Below are positions 31,638 through 46,200 of a stretch of 64,000 nt of DNA, one piece after another. This stretch comes from Chrysomallon squamiferum (Eukaryota > Mollusca > Gastropoda > Neomphalida > Peltospiridae): the NCBI GenBank assembly GCA_012295275.1, contig CM022673.1:29893136-29957135 (forward strand), written 5' to 3'. A program made the position numbers and the translations under genes. Positions within the stretch are counted from its first letter, which is position 1. Every line of letters starts with the position of its first letter. The notes under the pieces were generated by a model, which was not told where the DNA came from, searched no databases, and was given only the letters and a program-made list of their open reading frames with translations.

Positions 31638-34600
31638 GTAACAATAATAGCAGCAATAATAATAATAGTAATAACAGTAGCAGTAGCAATAACAATAATA
31701 ATGGTGCTGTTAATGGATAATAGCAAATATGTATGATGTTGTTTTATGGTTGCTAAGTCTTTATAATAAATATTTGCACTGAATGATCCCCAATGAACTG
31801 TTTCAGTTTTATGTATTAATGACTGTTCCCCCATTTTACACTGAAATTCAATGGTGGCTCAGCGATATAGCGTAAATAGTATTCAGTGCCAATTTCCCAT
31901 TACAACCAGTGTTCTATAAAGGTGTTTAAGAGGCCATAGTTGTGCTTTCATGTCAATACATGCAAAAAATGGTTTTAGCTATTCTTTAATAGCAGTAGCT
32001 GACAACCATGGTATAAGTTTTCTGTCTATTATAGTAAGATCAGTTAACTTTAATGTTTTGCTGCTTGTTGTTTAGAGTATGTCTTAGAAAATTTGCAGCA
32101 ACTTTTTTCTTTTAAAAAATATGTTTAATACAATAAACATTAATATTTAAAATTCTAAATACTCATTAAACAAATGCTAATTTATTTCAGAAATTTTGAC
32201 ATCATATATATTCCAGGTATAGCTACTTACCTGCAGATAGTAATCAGTTTATTAAATTTACTTCACTTAATATTAATAAGTGTTAATTTCCCATTAGATA
32301 AATGTTCATTTGTTCCAAAAATATCTGAACAGACACTTTAATGAATAGAAAAAGAATAAAACCATAATTTTTTTTACTTAATTAACCTTGTAAAATTGTT
32401 CTGCAGTTCAGTGCAAACTGTGGAGTTGTCGTTGATGGTGACTTCTGTGAAGGTGTCGGAGAAAGTCAGGGCTGTTCCACGACTTGGAGGTGGGTCTACG
32501 TCTGGTGTGTTTCCAGATATTTCTTCAGGGCTTTGGTTGTAAATTAAATCCATTGGCAGTCCTAGATCAGGTTAGGAATAATACTAATAAAGATTAATGA
32601 TTCTTGATATATTACATACATCATCATCATCATATAAAATCATTGCCAATGTAGGACATTATCATTTTGTGGCATATCAAGTTAATTTCTTGTGTGTTTG
32701 AATTAATAATAATTTAACTACATAGCGACAGTCGTTGGCTCAGGTGTTAGACTAATGGATTTCAGTGTCAGTCCTGCTTAGCACGCCCTATTTCCTATCC
32801 CTGCTGTGGTTTGTTTCTTCCAAGTTTCAGGAACGTGCATGTAAAAGATTCCTAGTAGATGACTGAAACAGAGTAGCTTTTTGTCCTATATGGTTTGTGT
32901 TTAACACATATTTTATGTCACATAACCACTGTATACTTTTTGTAATATTAGTATTATTAGAGTATTCTTATAATAAATGAGTATTATATTTCATTTTGAG
33001 TACTAGGTCATGATTTCACATATTCTTATTAATAACAAATTCATCTCAGTATAAATAACTTGACTTCTTAAGTGAAAGAATCAGTCTAATGTAAAGTTCA
33101 AGGGCAGGAAAACACCTACCTTCAAGGTATTCTTCTCCATCATATAAATCTTTTTCTGAGAAGAGGTTCTGAGAGTTCTGTAAGGCTTTCACCCACACTT
33201 CAGCCTGATTGTCTGGATCAATCAACAAAGGCCAGCAGTGTTTCCTGTTGAAACAGCTCACCCTCATGAGCAAAGCATTCTGCACAGAATGCAAATCAGT
33301 GGGCAGGTTTTTCATTCTCCAGCTGCTCAACTCATCAAAATCACTGAGAATATCCTGCAAAGTGTATCCAAATCTGGTGGAGATGACACTTTGTTCTCCT
33401 TCATCATCAGAATCATCTAACTCAGCATTGGGGACAATGCTTTCCATAGTGTCCTGCTTCTTAAGTTCAGACTTGTAGTACTTGCGGCTGTCATAGACAG
33501 CGGGTGTGTACTTGAAGGTTCTTACTTGTGGCAAGTCAACGTTGCCTATGCTGTGGATGCTTTCATTGTCTGACAGTTCACTGACTGTGCTGGTCTGTCT
33601 GACTAAGGAGGAGGTTTGCTGCATAATGAGTTCCAAACTTGATGTTACTGAGTACTGCTCCAAGTTCAGAAAGGAGTCGGCATCAAAGTTGCCTTGACGG
33701 CATCGATTGAGCCAGTCCTGAAGGAGTTCTGAGCGGAATCTGTCCTCAAGAGGACCGTGGTAGCAGACGCAGGCTGCTGTGATGATGGCGTCTCCTGGAG
33801 CACAGCGGACATGTCTTTTGGCTTTCTTAAGTTCAGAACGCCATAAAAAGTGCTGCATTGACATATTCTCCATAAGATTGCTGGCTCGGGAGATTTTGTT
33901 CTCAATCGACTAACAAAAAAATAAAGATTTGAGAAATGTAAAAATATTATATTAGTCTTCATGGACTTTTATCTTTTCAGCTGAATCTGTTAATGAAATT
34001 TTTTTCATGATTATTTTTGTTGTGCAGAATAAAAATAAAATTAACCTTAAACATTACCTTTTTTTGATAATATTATTTAGATACTATCTATTATAAATAT
34101 ATAAGCCAGTTATCATAATGTATGTCACAAACAAATAGAAAATTAAGCAATAAATATCAATCTATTTCAAAAGAAAGATATATAATGCAAATAAACATAG
34201 ATGCATACACATGAAAAAATGTATACACATATAATCAGAGTACACAGGCAGCACATATACACACACCATACTATTATGCACTCACATACACACACCATAC
34301 TATTATGCACTCACATACACACACTATACTATTATGCACTCACATACACACACTATACTATTATGCACTCACATACACACAACATACTATTATGCACTCA
34401 CATACACACACATACAAAGACAAAAATGCAAACACTGAATGACTGACAGACATACGTGTATTTCTTTTTCAATCGACTTGGCTTTCTTCTGAGCTTTCTT
34501 ATGTAAAGCAATTTTTTTTTCCAGTCCTGCTTTAATATCATGGGCTGCCAGTCTCAGCTTACCAAGCTTCATTTTGGCCTAAAATAACCAAAGTTAAACA

Positions 34601-35113
34601 GAATGTAAATAAATATGAAATAAACTAATAAACACCTTTTGAAAGAAATATAATAGATAATTAAAAAAATAAAGATATTCAAAATCTATGTAGATTTTAA
34701 TCAGTTTTTTTAATTTTATTTATTTATTTTGTTTTCAGCACTAAATATAAACAATCATTTCATTTGAGATTGTTACATTTGATAATATTTGATTCTTCAT
34801 TTTCACTTTTACTATTTCTTCATCTGATTGGTTATACAAAATTGGTGAAAACTGATATTTGAGTATTTACATATTTTGTAAACATGTATACTGTAATATT
34901 TTATTCAGTTCTTTTTAAGCATTCTTTTAAGTACATCTATGCACAAACACTCATGCTCCTACTGTAATCTATTTAAACTGAATACTTCAACATTAATCAA
35001 AATTATTAATTTTACATTTATACAGCAAGAATAAATATTCTATTTACATTCATTAAAATATTAATATGAGAATTAAAGTAATGCTATTGAAATTAAAAAA
35101 CTCATATTATATT

Positions 35114-35144
<31 letters not shown>

Positions 35145-38100
35145 CGTGTGTGTTGCACTGAAATGTTTTAGTATCTCAGTATTACTGAAAATTCACCCTA
35201 GATGAATGATCTTCCACAGTCCTCATTTTTTCAATGACACTCATGGAACTCCTGTGAATCAAAGAATAATCTTCTATGGCCAGAACCCACTTGCAGAATG
35301 CTGCAGCAGCTTTTGACACCGTCTGTACAATGTGGGGTTGAAAGTTTCGGTTAGTTGTGTACTCCTGTAGATCAATGAATACTTCTGTGGCCATAGTGCT
35401 TTTGTCATAGAAAATCATGTCTTGAATGAAGTTTTCCTTGATTAGTAATTTTTTACCTTCTTCCCAGCTGAAACAATAATTATTATTAACTGTTTTACAT
35501 GCGAAAAATAAAATATGAATCACATAATGAAAACTGAATTTGAATATGCTTAGAACATTTTTTTTTTTTAATCTAATTTAGAATTTTAATAAGCTATTTT
35601 TAAAAAAGTATTAACTGAAGTACTACTACTATAAAAAAAAAATAAAAAATTATATTGTGTGAATTGAACTAAATGAAATGTGAACTGAATTTTAATGCAT
35701 TCACACTGAAAAGAAATTTCTAATATTAACCCTGAAAAAAATCTAAATTCTGAAGAAACCATAATTGAAAAAAAATAATTAAGTACACAACAGCATCGCA
35801 AAATACTACTTACGTCTGGGGTTTTTCAAACAAAACACAAAGTGCATTCACAACATATTTCACTAGTTCTGGGGGTTCTCTGTAACTTCTAACTTCATCA
35901 AAATCAGTTTTGCTCAGAGATGCGATAGCACTTTTAGCAGCCATATAGGTAGGATTCACCTGCAATAAATTTGTTTATAATAAACATATCACAGATAATG
36001 ATCAAGTGTATATAACTGTATATTTTACTTAGTTTTATCATAATAAAATTATTTAAACTAACTCTGATAATCACAACCACAATGATGATAATAAAACAAT
36101 ACAACAATAGTAGCAGAACCAGCAGAAGAATAAATATTATTATTATTACTATTACTACTATTTCTTCGGTTATTAATAGTAATTGTAGAAGAAATAGTAA
36201 TGATAATAGTAGTTATAGTAGTAGTGGTAGTAGAAATGATAGTTTTAACAGGTTAGTAAAAATAATGGAACTCCCCAAACATTAAATCTTTTTTCTTTTT
36301 TCTTTTTTCAGTTTTATATTGTTCAAGTTCCAAAATAAAAAAAATTAACCCAAAACTTGTTATCCTTCATTAAGACTGGATAGCAAAAATAAAAAAAACA
36401 AAAAATAAACTGGTAGTATGTTGAATAGTATTTAGATTATTTCTTTTAATGACCCAAAGGTACAATTCAGATTATATAAAACATTTTTTATTAAAAAAAG
36501 ATACCTGATCCAGCATTGAATGTGATGACTTTTTGAGATCATCTAGTGGTCCCTGGATTGCCAGTATATTTTCTTCTTGTTTCTTGCACTTGTCCAGAGC
36601 CTGAAAAGACATCATAATATTGAGTGTATGAGTGTGTGTGTGTGTGTTTGTGTTGTGTGTATGTGTGTGTTGTGTGTATGTGTAAAAGGATAAATAATTT
36701 TGCAAAAGAAAACTAAAACAGTTATTTTTTTTTCTGTTTATTTAAATAGGGAATTACTACAAAGGTGATAATACAATAATTTCAATAATTCTAAGTATGA
36801 AATTACAAAGCCACTGAACATCAAACAGAAATTGTATTACAGCATTTACCATTTATCTTGGATATCAGTTCAGTTTTTTATATAAAGTAAAAACAAATAA
36901 TGAAATAATAATAAAATAAACACTCTGGAAAGCTAAACAAAAACATTCAAGAATATAAATATATCATTAATTTTATTAATTCAGATTTAACATTAAAAGT
37001 GAAAATGAAAAGAAACTAAAAGAAAAACAGGAGCAAAAACAAATCTCAAAACAAGTATCCCCCTACAAATAACCACTTTAAAATACAAAATATTATATAT
37101 TTTAATTAACTTTGATGTGAATTTACAAGTAAAAAACCTTTAAAATAAAATAAAATAAATAAAATAAAATAATAATGATAAAACAATAATAAAATAAAAA
37201 TAAACACGTTAAAATACAAAAAAAGAAAAAACCCAATAGTAATACTAAAACATCTTTTTTAAAAAAAAGCTTTCAAAAATATAAAATTAAAGCAAACACA
37301 GATTATAATTTCAAAAAAACCCAACTAAAAAACAACACTCTACCTTGATAAAGAGATTTTTACGGTGTTCCACTTCTTCCACAAGTGAACGCATATGTTC
37401 TAAAGCTGCTTTGTGTTTTGGAATTAGCTTGTCTACCTCACGCTTGTATGACGCAATACTACCAAATGCTTCATCAATTTTACACAGGGCTCCTTCATAC
37501 TTGGCAACATTTTCCTTTAAAAACATGTCACATATAATAAAAAATTGTGTTACAATTTATATAAAATAATCTTTCTCCTTAAAAAGGGTTTAGTTAGAAA
37601 TGTCTTGTATCAAATTTAAACAGTAAAAAGAATGCTACTTTCTTTTTACAAGATTCCACTAAAATAGTATTAATGAAGCAGTATCATCAGTATCCAAAAA
37701 ACCACTTCAAACAAACAAAAAAGTAATTTTGAAATTATATTACAGTGTATAAAAAATAATCTTTCTCCATAAACAAATTTCTTTGAAAATGATATAGTCT
37801 GTCAGATTTAGACGTGAAAAGGAAGATGCTATATATGTAATGGATACTACTGAAACAGTATACTTAAATGTTTTCTCTATTACTGATAAACAAAAATTAT
37901 TTGACTACTGATAACAATACATTTTTCATTTTAAAAATTAACAATGAAAGAGATCAAAATATAAAAATTTCAATATTCAAAATTTAATTTCAAAATAAAA
38001 AAATTTCCTACCTTTTCTCTTTTCACAATGAAAGCAGCAATGACCTTGAAGAGGTGAACAAACTCCATGAAGGTGAGTGGTGTGTAAAACCTCAGTGGCT

Positions 38101-38997
38101 CCATCTGGTGAGAGAACTGCCTCTCAATGGTCATTTTGGCTGAACAATGAATGTAGGCCATTGCATAACTTGCTTTACTTATCTGTTGATCCTTGTCCTT
38201 AGATGACCATGGAATTGTTATCTGTTTTGCAACAAAAAATTTAACTAGATTTCTCTCTGTATATGTTGTTTGTGTAATAAATAATAAATGTTAAAAGAGA
38301 AGAAAAGAAAGTAACAAAAATAAATAAATAGTTGAGACTAATCATCAGTTTTTAAATAAGCATGAGATAAATCCTTTTATATACAATAATTTTGACAAAG
38401 TTAGTTTAGACAAATTTACAGTTTAATCTAAGTTTAAACAGTGGCTGCAGACAATGGTTCTTCTTCTTAGACAAATAGGATTTAAATTCAAATCTTTATT
38501 GTGATTCTTTGTGTCATTTATTAATTTATTAGTTAAATATGTTTTAAACAGTAAATTATATTTAAATATAACTCTTAGATCAGCATTATTCCAGCCAGAT
38601 GTGAGCTATTGTAAGAATATTTTAGATTTAGAACAGGCTAAACAAAACATTAGGCTTGGGATCATACAGGTTTGAACTAGTTTAAAAACAAATCTTGTGA
38701 TTTCACATAGTGTTAAATATAAATCTCAGATCTGCATTATTACAGTGAGGCATAAGCTAATACAAACCCTAGATTTAGGATCTTCCAGCCAGGTGTGAGC
38801 AATGCTGCTGTATGTCTCATAGGACCATGGCATGTACACATCTACACACAGACTGTACTTGACCAGGTTTGGAAACAAACAAATCTTTTCATGCAGGCTG
38901 TGAAAATCACTGGAGTAGCTATTTCCTGAAAATCAAACAACAAAAAAAAAAAAAAGAAAAATAAACACAGATTTGTGCTATCCTAACTGTCTCAAGT

Positions 38998-39041
<44 letters not shown>

Positions 39042-40195
39042 TTAATGTCATTATTTCTAGATCAAATACATCCATGAGCATACTAACCATATTATAATAA
39101 GATAGTTAAATTCTTCTTAACCATTAATACCTTTAATTTAATCAAAATACTGAGATGTAACATATTCTATACCTTAAAGTTATTTGAGTTTTTTAATAAA
39201 TGTACCTTTGTAATTGATGCAGACAACAATGTGTAGATTCTGCTTGATTCGTTTGATGAATCGGTCAAAGGCCTGCTCTATTTTATCAACTCGTTTTGTC
39301 TGAACTCCACCTGGCATCATCTGACTCACAAGATCGAGAATTTCCTGCTCAGAGTAGAGACCTGGTGAGGTGCCTGCATTAGGAAAGGGGAAATTTATTA
39401 TCAGATTTGTGATGGAGAAAGATATCTTTTATTTACTATTACTCACAATAATAAAAAGAAATCAAAACCCTCCCCACCAAAAAATATTAACAAAAATAAA
39501 TAATATGAAATAATAACATAATAAAATAAAATAAAATCACATATTAAAAACACATATACATATGCCTACTCTGATAAATGCAAATGCACATAAATCCACA
39601 TAATAGCAGTAAGAAATGTACACACAACTAAATAAACCCACCAGTATCATACCTTTTCTCTCAAAACTAATCTACCCTCATTTACCTTCGGCCATCAGAG
39701 CACTTATGTCCTGCAAACAGTCTTGTTCAAGATCTTCATGTATGAGAAGCACTGTTGGTTTTCCCAGCACACCAGCATTGTGTGATGCACGTTTGATGTG
39801 TTCTTGTACAATGTTTTTGTTATGTTTTTTCTCTGTTTGTGGCTTTGGCTCAAACAGTTTGCAGTTAGCCATGTATGCTGTGAGACGAGCCAGAGATGCC
39901 CGTCCAGTGGAGTAGCTGAGACCTAGAAGAAGAGCATGTCCTCCTGGTAATGCCTAGAGTGGGAAGAAAAAAGAAAAAGAAAAAGATGTCTAAATAAGTT
40001 TAGTTAAAAGAAAAAGAAATAATTACAAAGTAAGATACAGATCAGATCTAACAAACAATTCTGAAATGGCCTAGTCTGAAGAAGAAACATTTTTGAGATG
40101 CAAATAAAAAAGAATGTCAAGCTTTCAGTAACATTCTTAATAAATTTTAAATTTGTGGTAAATAATCTTTAAAAATCATGTGAATGTTGCTAAAA

Positions 40196-40258
<63 letters not shown>

Positions 40259-43200
40259 TAGTAATAATAATAATAATAATGATATGATGATGATGTCATA
40301 CAAATGTCAACTTAAACAAAATATAAAAATCAGTGACAAACTTTTGTTAGTTTTTGTTATAAAGCTGCCCCACAGAAATCTGTAAGATTATCTGTTTTAC
40401 ATCAAACACTTAAACAAAAAATGGAACATGTTGGCTCTGTGTTTCTGAATCCAAATATAAAAGGTAGTATATATAAAAAAATCCCACCAATATATTATTT
40501 GAAATCCTATAAGCTTCCAAAAATCAAATTTTCTTCTAATTTTCTTCTAATGTCTATCATTATATACAGATACATTTAACTTAATCTGCATGTTTTTGAA
40601 TATTTTTCATACAAATAAAGCCTACAGAATGTATATGCGATTTTGCTTATCTCACAAACAGACCCTGCCTTCTGGGTTAGCTCTGTAATATAATATATTT
40701 CTTTACCAGTACTCGGCTGAGTCTAGAAGCATGGAAAACAGCCTCTTTAAAGAAGACTAACTCCAGTTTTTGTGAAGTCTTAATGTTGTACACTGTTAGA
40801 CATGACTGAAGGGCCTCTTGTAGACTTTCCAGTGAACATTCCAAGTATCCTGAAAAGCAACAACAACAAAAATTAAAAATTAAAAATTATGAACTGTTCC
40901 TTTCAACCCAGCCAGAAATTAAATATTGTAAACAATAAAAACAGTGCTGATTTGAATATAATAATTGAAAACTACAAAGAAATATTCTTTCAAAATGCTT
41001 TGTATCTAAAAAAGCTTTTTTTTCTCTTTAATGCTTTTCTAATACATAAAAGCAACAAATTATTACTACTAAATCGTATCACAGTTCTTTTCCAAATTCT
41101 AAGGTTTCTAATATTATTTTATTTACTGTAATTCACAAACCTTTTTCAATTATAAGACCATGCAGTTCTGAGTGCCAGACACTGAAGAATTTGGAGAACA
41201 AGAAATCAGAACTAGATAATTCTGGGTTTGTTATCTGAAGAAAAAAAAAGAAGAAAAAAACTAATAGTATTTTAAAATACACACAGAAAAACACTCACAC
41301 ATACACACACACACACATATATAAAATAACAGTTTTATGTTTAAAATGGTGCAGAACTGGATGTGAGGAGGCTGGACACAACTAGATAAAAAGATTGTCA
41401 AGATGAGCTAGGATATTACTTTGTCAGGAAAGGGCTAGGTGAGGCTGGGTGGTAAAAGTTAAGAAATTAAGTTAGTAGATGAAACATGAGAAACATGGAC
41501 AAAGGCAAGACAAAGAAAACAGGACAAAACAGAAAGATAAGATATAATTTAAGAAAATTAAAATTAAAATGTTACATTCGGATTGACAAATGAAGACATA
41601 ATCAAACACAAGCTAAAATCAGATTAGGTTTTTAACTAGATTTAAGAAAGAAGAATTTTACATCATCAGGTGACAGCAGAGGTCCATAGTAAGCCTCGTG
41701 CTGCTGGTCAGCAATGAGTCCAGCTTTAAATGTCACTCCTCTCTTTGATGTCTGTCGTTTGGCAGGCACAGCTCCCAGTCCTGTAAAGAGAATATAACAT
41801 CTTCTGTGTCTATAAATAGGTAAAGTATAATTTAATTTAATTATACATTCAATGCATTTTGAATATAGAGTTTTATGATATCATAATATGGTAAGGACCA
41901 CAAACTTAATGAAAGAAAATTCACTATTGCCTTGCTATAAAATAATCTCTTTTTTCAATTAGAATCAAGAAATCTTTTATAAGTGTCTTCCCACGTACAC
42001 AGAATCAGGAGATAAACCAGTCACTGAGGACAGGATACATACATACAGTGACAATGCTGTATAATTACTTGTATTCTTTAAGAATATCACAAACATTAGA
42101 AAAGAACAGTTATCACTCATGGATCTGGTGGAAAATAAATAATTATTATTAAGTAATATTATAATAGTTATTATTTTGCATTAAAATAAGGATTCACAAA
42201 CATAAAATTCGGACTTTCATTCCACATTACTGAACACTGCATCAGACATCTGAACAACAATGCTTGGAATGGGCATACCCAAGAATAGAGCACAAGACAT
42301 ATCTTAACAAATAGCAAGAAATAATCTTTTATAAGCATGTTCCCAGTGGCCGCACAACTCATAATGTTTTTGATGCTTCAATAGTGGAATATGGGCCTGA
42401 ACATCTAATAATCCAAAGTTCTCCAACAAATAAACACTTTATATTACAGCAACAGCATATTTTCTTTTTTATTTGCATATACTTAAAATTTTATTTAAAT
42501 CATCGGTGATGTTTTATACACAAAAAGTATAATATATACCAGAACTGCCTTGATCATGAGCTGCTGTACCATCTGAATTTTCTGCCTGGGCATTTCCTAA
42601 TAATAATAATAATGATGACAATAATAATAATGATAATGATCATTATCAAGACGATGGTCATCATAATGATGAGAATGATGCCCAGGGCAATGATGACAAT
42701 AACAGTACTTCATGTGATATGTAGAAGAAGTGTTGAACATCAAAGTTTAGTGTAATGGATGTAATTTAAAGTTTATTTTACCTATAAAAAGGATAATTAC
42801 CTAATGAATAAATATATAATTTGTGTGTACATTTACACACACACACACACACACACAAAACATCCATCTGAGGAATTCTATAGCAGGTTAAAAATATAAA
42901 CAAAACAATAATAAAAAACTGGTTTTAAAAAGTAGACAAGTAAACAAAAAAAATAAAAAATAAATAAAACCACCATTAAATGAAATTAAATGAAATGAAA
43001 AAAAGAAAGAAGAAGAGGTAAAAATATAGTGATAGATATTCTGTTTAACAAAAAGACTTACCTTTTTCATCAGGTCTCACTGAAAAATTAATAAATTAAT
43101 TTATAATTAAATAATAAGACATGATAGTTTCATTAACACCATTTTGTGTTTCTTTTTATCTAAAAAATATCATAAACAGTTTTAAACCAAACATAATATA

Positions 43201-46200
43201 AAAACTCTTCTTCTTCTTCTTCTTATTATTAAGTGCACATATTCTTAGTTATAATTAAGTGTCAATTTTACATGTGAATTTAATAATGAAAATGTGCAAA
43301 ATTTCAAAAATGAATAGCTCTATATTATTTAAAAATGGTAGTTTTGTGCATAAAGGCATTGTGCAAATAAATATTAATAAAACATGAGTTTATGTAAAAA
43401 TGCAATATTTATATATAATTATATATAACATTATATTTAAAAAAACAAAAATCAGGTATAAATAAAATAATATATTTTATGGATTAATCTAATTTTATGT
43501 ATAACATTATGGGCTATTATGTTTAATTGTTACATTATGTAAAACTACAATATAATAATTTATAAAAGCAATACTGTAGTTATAAATAATGCTATAAATA
43601 TAATGTTAAATATAAATATTATTTTCTATATTAATGTAAAATTATGGACAATTGAATTAATATTATTATTATTAGTAGTAGTAGTATTATATGTCAGTAT
43701 TAAAAGCACATCACACTATATGAATGTATCAAATTATACCTGTAGATATATTTGGAATTTCTGGCAAATCTGGACAAACAAAAACAAATACGTCAAAGAA
43801 AACTGACAAAGATTGATAAACAGTATCCAGTACTGTGTTTCACAATAGCTGAGAATACAGTGAAAATCACAGTGTAATTAAAAGAATAATTATCTTTTAG
43901 GAGATATTGATGAAATTATAATTTCCAGTGTCCATTTCAATGAATTTGTTCATAGAATATTATAATATATTCTCTCTTCATATAATTAGAAAATACAATA
44001 AAAAAGGTTTCAATGAAGTTATTTGTACTGATACTTGTTGATCATAATTGAAATATCATCAAATAAAAAATATAAAAGTAAATAAAACATTTCTCATAAA
44101 TCCTAAAACAACCATGATTATGAACCCCTAAAGAGTAAGCACCCCACAGAATTTTTTTTTTTAAAAAGAGAAACAAACCGAAAAATAATAATAATAAATA
44201 ACAATTAAAAAAAACAAAAATATATATATATTTTATTCAAGAAACTGCCCCCAAAATTACAAGATAATAGAAAATAAAAGGGTAATGTTTTAAATTCAAA
44301 ATAAAGCACCTGAAAAGTGAAAAAGAAACCTACAACTAAATAATAATAATAAAAAAAACAACTGAAAAACTAATGGGATTTAAAAAAAAGAAAAACAACT
44401 AATCATAATAATAATAACAATAACAATTAAATTTAAAAATTAAATAAAATATTCCAAATTAGAAATAAACAACATATAAAAGAACAACCTCAAAACATAA
44501 AAAAGACATAATTCATAATGTAGAATTAATATAAATGTATATATTTAGAAAACAAAAATTAAAAAGAATGAATATAAGAACCTGAAGATGTCTGTGTATC
44601 TGTGTCACTGGTTGTATCAAAGTCATTAGAAGTGTCCGCAGTTTCAAACGTTTCCATCGATTCACCCACTGCGTTCCCATCCACTGTCTCAGCATCAGTG
44701 TCCAACGAAACATCTGAAAAAAACCACATTAAAACTTTTACTTTTTAATAAAAAATACAGTCTCAGTATATGAAAATAAACACATTCAAACTTTTACTTT
44801 TTAATAAAAAAATACAGTCTCAGTATATGAAAATAAACACATTAAAACTTTTACTTTTTAATAAAAAAATACAGTCTCAGTATATGAAAATAACACATTA
44901 AAACTTTTACTTTTTAATAAAAAAATACAGTCTCGGTATACTCTTCAGAGGAAAATATGAAAATAAATTTAAATAAAGCATAGGCTTTTAAAATATATTT
45001 TTTTATCATTATTATTATTTTTGTTTATGTACCATACAGTCTGAACATATACATATACAAAAATCTAAAAAATATATATTTTTTTAAAATAAACACTCTC
45101 TCATTATATACCATACAGAAAAACCTTAAAAATAAATATATATATATGTTTTTTATAAACTCATTATCAATATGTATCTTTAGAGAAACATCTGAATATA
45201 AATAAATACTAAATGCAGTCTCAGTATATACCATGGAAAATTGTTTGAATATAAGTAATTTTTGATACAAATACATTCTCAGTATTTACAGAATATTAAC
45301 TAATATACAAACCAAAACATCAACTTATGAAAAAAAAAAAAAAATGTTTAATAAATCTTTTCAATATATACCACACAGAAATATATGAAAATAATTACAT
45401 AATTTAGATATGTCAATACTAATTAAAATAAAAATACCAAAATCTTATTAACATCAATATATACAGTGACTATCCCAGTATGAAAAATTGGTGAGAGAAA
45501 TTCAAAGCAAAACTAGTTCCTCTGCCTAACATATCAACACTTGATGGGTATAATCAGAGGAAGGCAAAACAGTCAATTAATATACATTATATTGTAAAAA
45601 TATGACTGTAAAATCATGTCACAATACAAGACAGACAAGGTTATCAGGATGCTATCTGTGATTCTACTGACTGATTCAGTCTCTGTTTAAAGACTCACTG
45701 TGATCTTCTCTGGGTGTTTCTTTCTCAGTGACAGAATTTCGACATGGGGTTGACACTGCAGATGACATGTCCTGGCTGACATCAGCTTGTGGCTGACTTG
45801 TTCCAGCTTCAGCAAGGACATCATCACCATTGACTGCTGGTGAAGTGTCAGCATTATCAGGACTGGTGTGAGTGTTGATCTCCTCATTGTCAAAGTCAGA
45901 AGGTGTGGCTGGAGGTGGAGAGTCTGCTTGGGTCTCTTTGAGAGGACTGCTTCGACTCTGACAAATAAAAGTTAATAAACATTTAGTAGAAAATAAAAAT
46001 ACAAATATTTAAAAATAAAATAGTAAAAGCTGAAATTAATAAAAACCTAAAACTAAAATAAAAATATTTAAAAATATAATAGTAAAAGCTGAAATTAAAA
46101 AAAACCTAAAACTAAAATAAAAGCATTTAAAATATTAACAATTGCAATAATACTACTATTTTTCTAAAATAATAAAAAAATACAAATAAAAGCAACTGAG

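Noticed and set aside
31855-31960. Possible tRNA gene or SINE head (TGGCTCAGCGATATAGCG)
   Set aside because: Only a box A-like stretch is present; no box B, no cloverleaf and no repeat partner could be seen.
34201-34446. His/Thr-rich + strand frame
   Set aside because: It is a translation of the 29-bp repeat and CA-rich sequence.
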